A stretch of 41,938 nt of DNA from JBBIOI01 sp037443425 (GTDB taxonomy: Bacteria > Desulfobacterota > BSN033 > UBA1163), in assembly GCA_037443425.1 (NCBI GenBank), contig JBBIOI010000014.1, positions 1 to 41,938 of the forward strand, written 5' to 3'. The position numbers and the translations under genes were made by a program. Positions 40,091 through 41,938 of the stretch are shown piece after piece (the stretch's first letter is position 1; every line of letters starts with the position of its first letter). Below the pieces are notes generated by a model. That model searched no databases and was not told the DNA's origin. It saw only the letters and a program-made list of their open reading frames with translations.

Positions 40091-41578
40091 ATGATAAATA
40101 AAATTCTTATTGCAAATAGAGGAGAAATAGCAATTCGAGTAATACGCGCATGTAAGGAAATGGGAATACCTTCTGTAGCTGTATATTCAGAAGTTGACAA
40201 AGATGCATTGTTTGTTAAGCATGCTGATGAGGCCTATTATATTGGACCTCCACCAGCTTCCATGAGTTATCTCAACATCCAGAAAATCATTGAAATCGCA
40301 AAACAGAGTGGGGCAGACGCTATTCATCCTGGTTATGGCTTTTTAGCTGAAAATCCAAATTTCGCAAAGGCTTGTGAAGTTGAAGGCATTAAGTTCATTG
40401 GTCCATCAAGCAGGGTTCTTGAGCTTATGGGTGACAAAGTAGCAGCCCGAAGGGAGATGGCCAAAGCAGGAGTTCCTATAGTTCCGGGTACAGATAAGTG
40501 TGTGGCCGAATATGATGAAGCAAGAGAAATTGCTAAAGAGATTGGTTTTCCAATAATTATAAAACCCTCTGGTGGTGGAGGGGGCATTGGAATGACTATA
40601 GTCCAAAACGAAGAAGAATTGGAAAAGGCGCTTGAATCTACTCAAGCAATTGCTAAAACTACATTTGGCCTTTGTGATGTTTACATAGAAAAATACTTAT
40701 TTAACCCTCGACATATTGAATTTCAAATATTGGGCGATTCAAAAGGAAATGCCATCCATTTAGGAGAACGGGAATGTTCTATACAAAGGAGACACCAAAA
40801 ACTCATCGAGGAATCGCCATCTCCTGCACTAACGCCTGAGATGCGCATGAAAATGGGAAAACTTGTAGCCGATGCTGCAAGATTTGTTGGTTACGAGGGA
40901 GCTGGCACCATGGAATTTCTTTTCTCGGACGGAAAATTTTATTTCCTCGAAGTAAATGCAAGAATCCAGGTTGAACATCCCGTTACTGAGATGGTTACAG
41001 GGGTTGATATAGTTAAAGAACAAATAAGAATTGCATCGGGCCTTCCAATAAGTATTAAGCAGGAAGAAGTTAAGTGGAACGGATGGGCAATTGAATGTCG
41101 TATTAATGCAGAAGATCCTTTAAATGATTTCGCTCCAACCCCTGGAAAAATTAAAGGCTATCATACTCCAGGAGGCCCAGGAGTGCGAGTAGATAGTGGT
41201 GTTTACCCGTCTTATACTATTCCACCCTTTTACGATCCTATGATATCAAAGCTCATCGTTTGGGGAAAAGACCGAAACGAAGCGGTGTTAAGAATGCAAA
41301 GGGCCCTTTCTGAATATATAATTTTAGGGATTAGAACAAACATTCCTTTTCATAAAGCAGTGATGCAAAATTCGAGGTTTATAAATGGTGAGCTGAATAC
41401 CCACTTCATTGAACAGGAAAGTGAATTGATGGACGAAATGAAAAGAATTGTATCGGAAGAAAAAATTTTAAAGAACAAATTTCCTTCTGAGGGAGATAAG
41501 AGGAGAATTGCTGCTATCGCTGCAGTGACATCTCTCAGTCAAATGTATCTTTTTGAGAAAACAAAAATCCGGGATTAA
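40091..41578 (+). CDS. Biotin carboxylase subunit
   Basis: This protein of about 495 residues carboxylates biotin using ATP and bicarbonate. It has the N-terminal block KILIANRGEIAIRVIRACKEMGI, the ATP-lid glycine loop KPSGGGGGIGM, the biotin-binding region HLGERECSIQRRHQKLIEESPS and the active-site strand FLEVNARIQVEHPVTEMVTG with the catalytic E, N, R and E. The ATG at 40091 is preferred because family homology starts there, although a GTG at 40061 is also in frame. Neither has a good ribosome-binding site. It supplies carboxybiotin to the carboxyltransferase-biotinyl subunit encoded 1.8 kb upstream. A phosphotransferase subunit lies between them, which is unusual. Confidence 0.93.
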   Translation: MINKILIANRGEIAIRVIRACKEMGIPSVAVYSEVDKDALFVKHADEAYYIGPPPASMSYLNIQKIIEIAKQSGADAIHPGYGFLAENPNFAKACEVEGIKFIGPSSRVLELMGDKVAARREMAKAGVPIVPGTDKCVAEYDEAREIAKEIGFPIIIKPSGGGGGIGMTIVQNEEELEKALESTQAIAKTTFGLCDVYIEKYLFNPRHIEFQILGDSKGNAIHLGERECSIQRRHQKLIEESPSPALTPEMRMKMGKLVADAARFVGYEGAGTMEFLFSDGKFYFLEVNARIQVEHPVTEMVTGVDIVKEQIRIASGLPISIKQEEVKWNGWAIECRINAEDPLNDFAPTPGKIKGYHTPGGPGVRVDSGVYPSYTIPPFYDPMISKLIVWGKDRNEAVLRMQRALSEYIILGIRTNIPFHKAVMQNSRFINGELNTHFIEQESELMDEMKRIVSEEKILKNKFPSEGDKRRIAAIAAVTSLSQMYLFEKTKIRD

Positions 41579-41681
41579 GTATCGCTATTGAGTAGATAGA
41601 ATTTTTCAGAAAATTTATTAATCAATTTCTATTCAATTTTGATTAAACTTAAAACCTTTTCCTTTCATTGGAGGAAATCTA

Positions 41682-41938
41682 ATGGCTAACAAAAGCATAG
41701 TCATCCTTGGAACTTTGGATACCAAGGGTGAACAGATTCTGTTTCTTAAGGAAAGGATTATCCAAAGAGGACATAAAGCAATAATAATGGATTTAAGTAT
41801 GGGAGGAAGGCCAGCATTTCAGGCTGATATCACGGCTTACGAATTAGCAAGTATTGGTGGCAAAGATCTTGAAGAACTTATAGTCTCCAAAGATCGGTTT
41901 GCTGTGACAAATATTATGAGTACAGGTGCTCAACAAAA
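41682..41938 (+). CDS. Tm-1-like ATP-binding (UPF0261) protein, N-terminal part
   Basis: The gene runs off the right edge; 85 full codons are visible. The product starts SIVILGTLDTKGEQILFLKE, followed by GHKAIIMDLSMGG and the end VTNIMSTGAQQ. This matches the N-terminal nucleotide-binding half of the Tm-1-like/UPF0261 family. Members often pair with a TIM-barrel PEP-hydrolase-like protein, which would be expected next. TTGGAGG precedes the ATG. Its presence in the carboxylase operon is suggestive but its reaction is unknown. Confidence 0.85.
   Translation, partial: MANKSIVILGTLDTKGEQILFLKERIIQRGHKAIIMDLSMGGRPAFQADITAYELASIGGKDLEELIVSKDRFAVTNIMSTGAQQ

Overview
The window is AT-rich bacterial DNA from a flagellated, probably anaerobic organism. 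The deltaproteobacterial-style hybrid kinase, MotAB, KaiBC and GEMM riboswitch, and the biotin-carboxylase/Liv catabolic cluster, suggest Desulfobacterota or Nitrospirota. That placement is inference; there is no rRNA or other phylogenetic marker. The left 23.4 kb is entirely on the minus strand. The right 14 kb is one plus-strand metabolic operon.

Positions 1-14,750 (minus strand) hold a type III-A-like CRISPR-Cas locus. Read in its own direction it runs: promoter candidates, a class I c-di-GMP (GEMM-I) riboswitch with an intrinsic terminator, a 56-residue unknown protein, cas6, a CARF-wHTH protein of the NE0113 family, a DUF2130 coiled-coil PD-(D/E)XK protein, cas10/csm1, csm2, csm3 and csm4. 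A 376-bp gap follows where csm5 would be expected. Then come a CARF-HEPN RNase (TIGR02710-like), a TPR plus primase-polymerase-like protein, cas1, two tandem cas2 genes, an mntA-hepT toxin-antitoxin pair, a leader, and a CRISPR array that runs off the left edge. Cas10 keeps its HD and GGDD motifs, so cyclic oligoadenylate signalling looks intact. Csm3 lacks the usual slicer aspartate, csm5 is not seen, and the primase-polymerase lacks its motif I acids. The locus therefore looks tuned for signalling rather than target-RNA slicing. The riboswitch suggests its expression is gated by c-di-GMP, a regulatory link I do not recognise from described type III systems.

Positions 14,854-23,415 (minus strand) hold signalling and motility genes. 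These are kaiC, kaiB and a four-PAS hybrid histidine kinase, then a chemotaxis receptor, motA and motB behind a good FliA-type promoter.

Positions 23,416-27,878 hold a universal stress protein gene and a rubrerythrin-like gene (plus strand) and an acetoacetyl-CoA synthetase gene (minus strand). They are framed by inverted copies of a composite intergenic repeat (units A and B). Further A copies lie between kaiB and kaiC and, degenerate, in the csm4-CARF gap.

Positions 27,879-41,938 (plus strand) encode a DUF2284 protein, a RutB-like cysteine hydrolase, the ATP-grasp half of a split PEP-synthase-like enzyme, an aldehyde dehydrogenase and a complete branched-chain-amino-acid-type ABC importer. 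Next come a carboxyltransferase-biotinyl subunit, the swivelling-His half of the split enzyme, a biotin carboxylase, and the start of a Tm-1-like (UPF0261) protein. Together they suggest uptake of a small organic compound followed by ATP-dependent phosphorylation and biotin-dependent carboxylation. The substrate cannot be read from the sequence.
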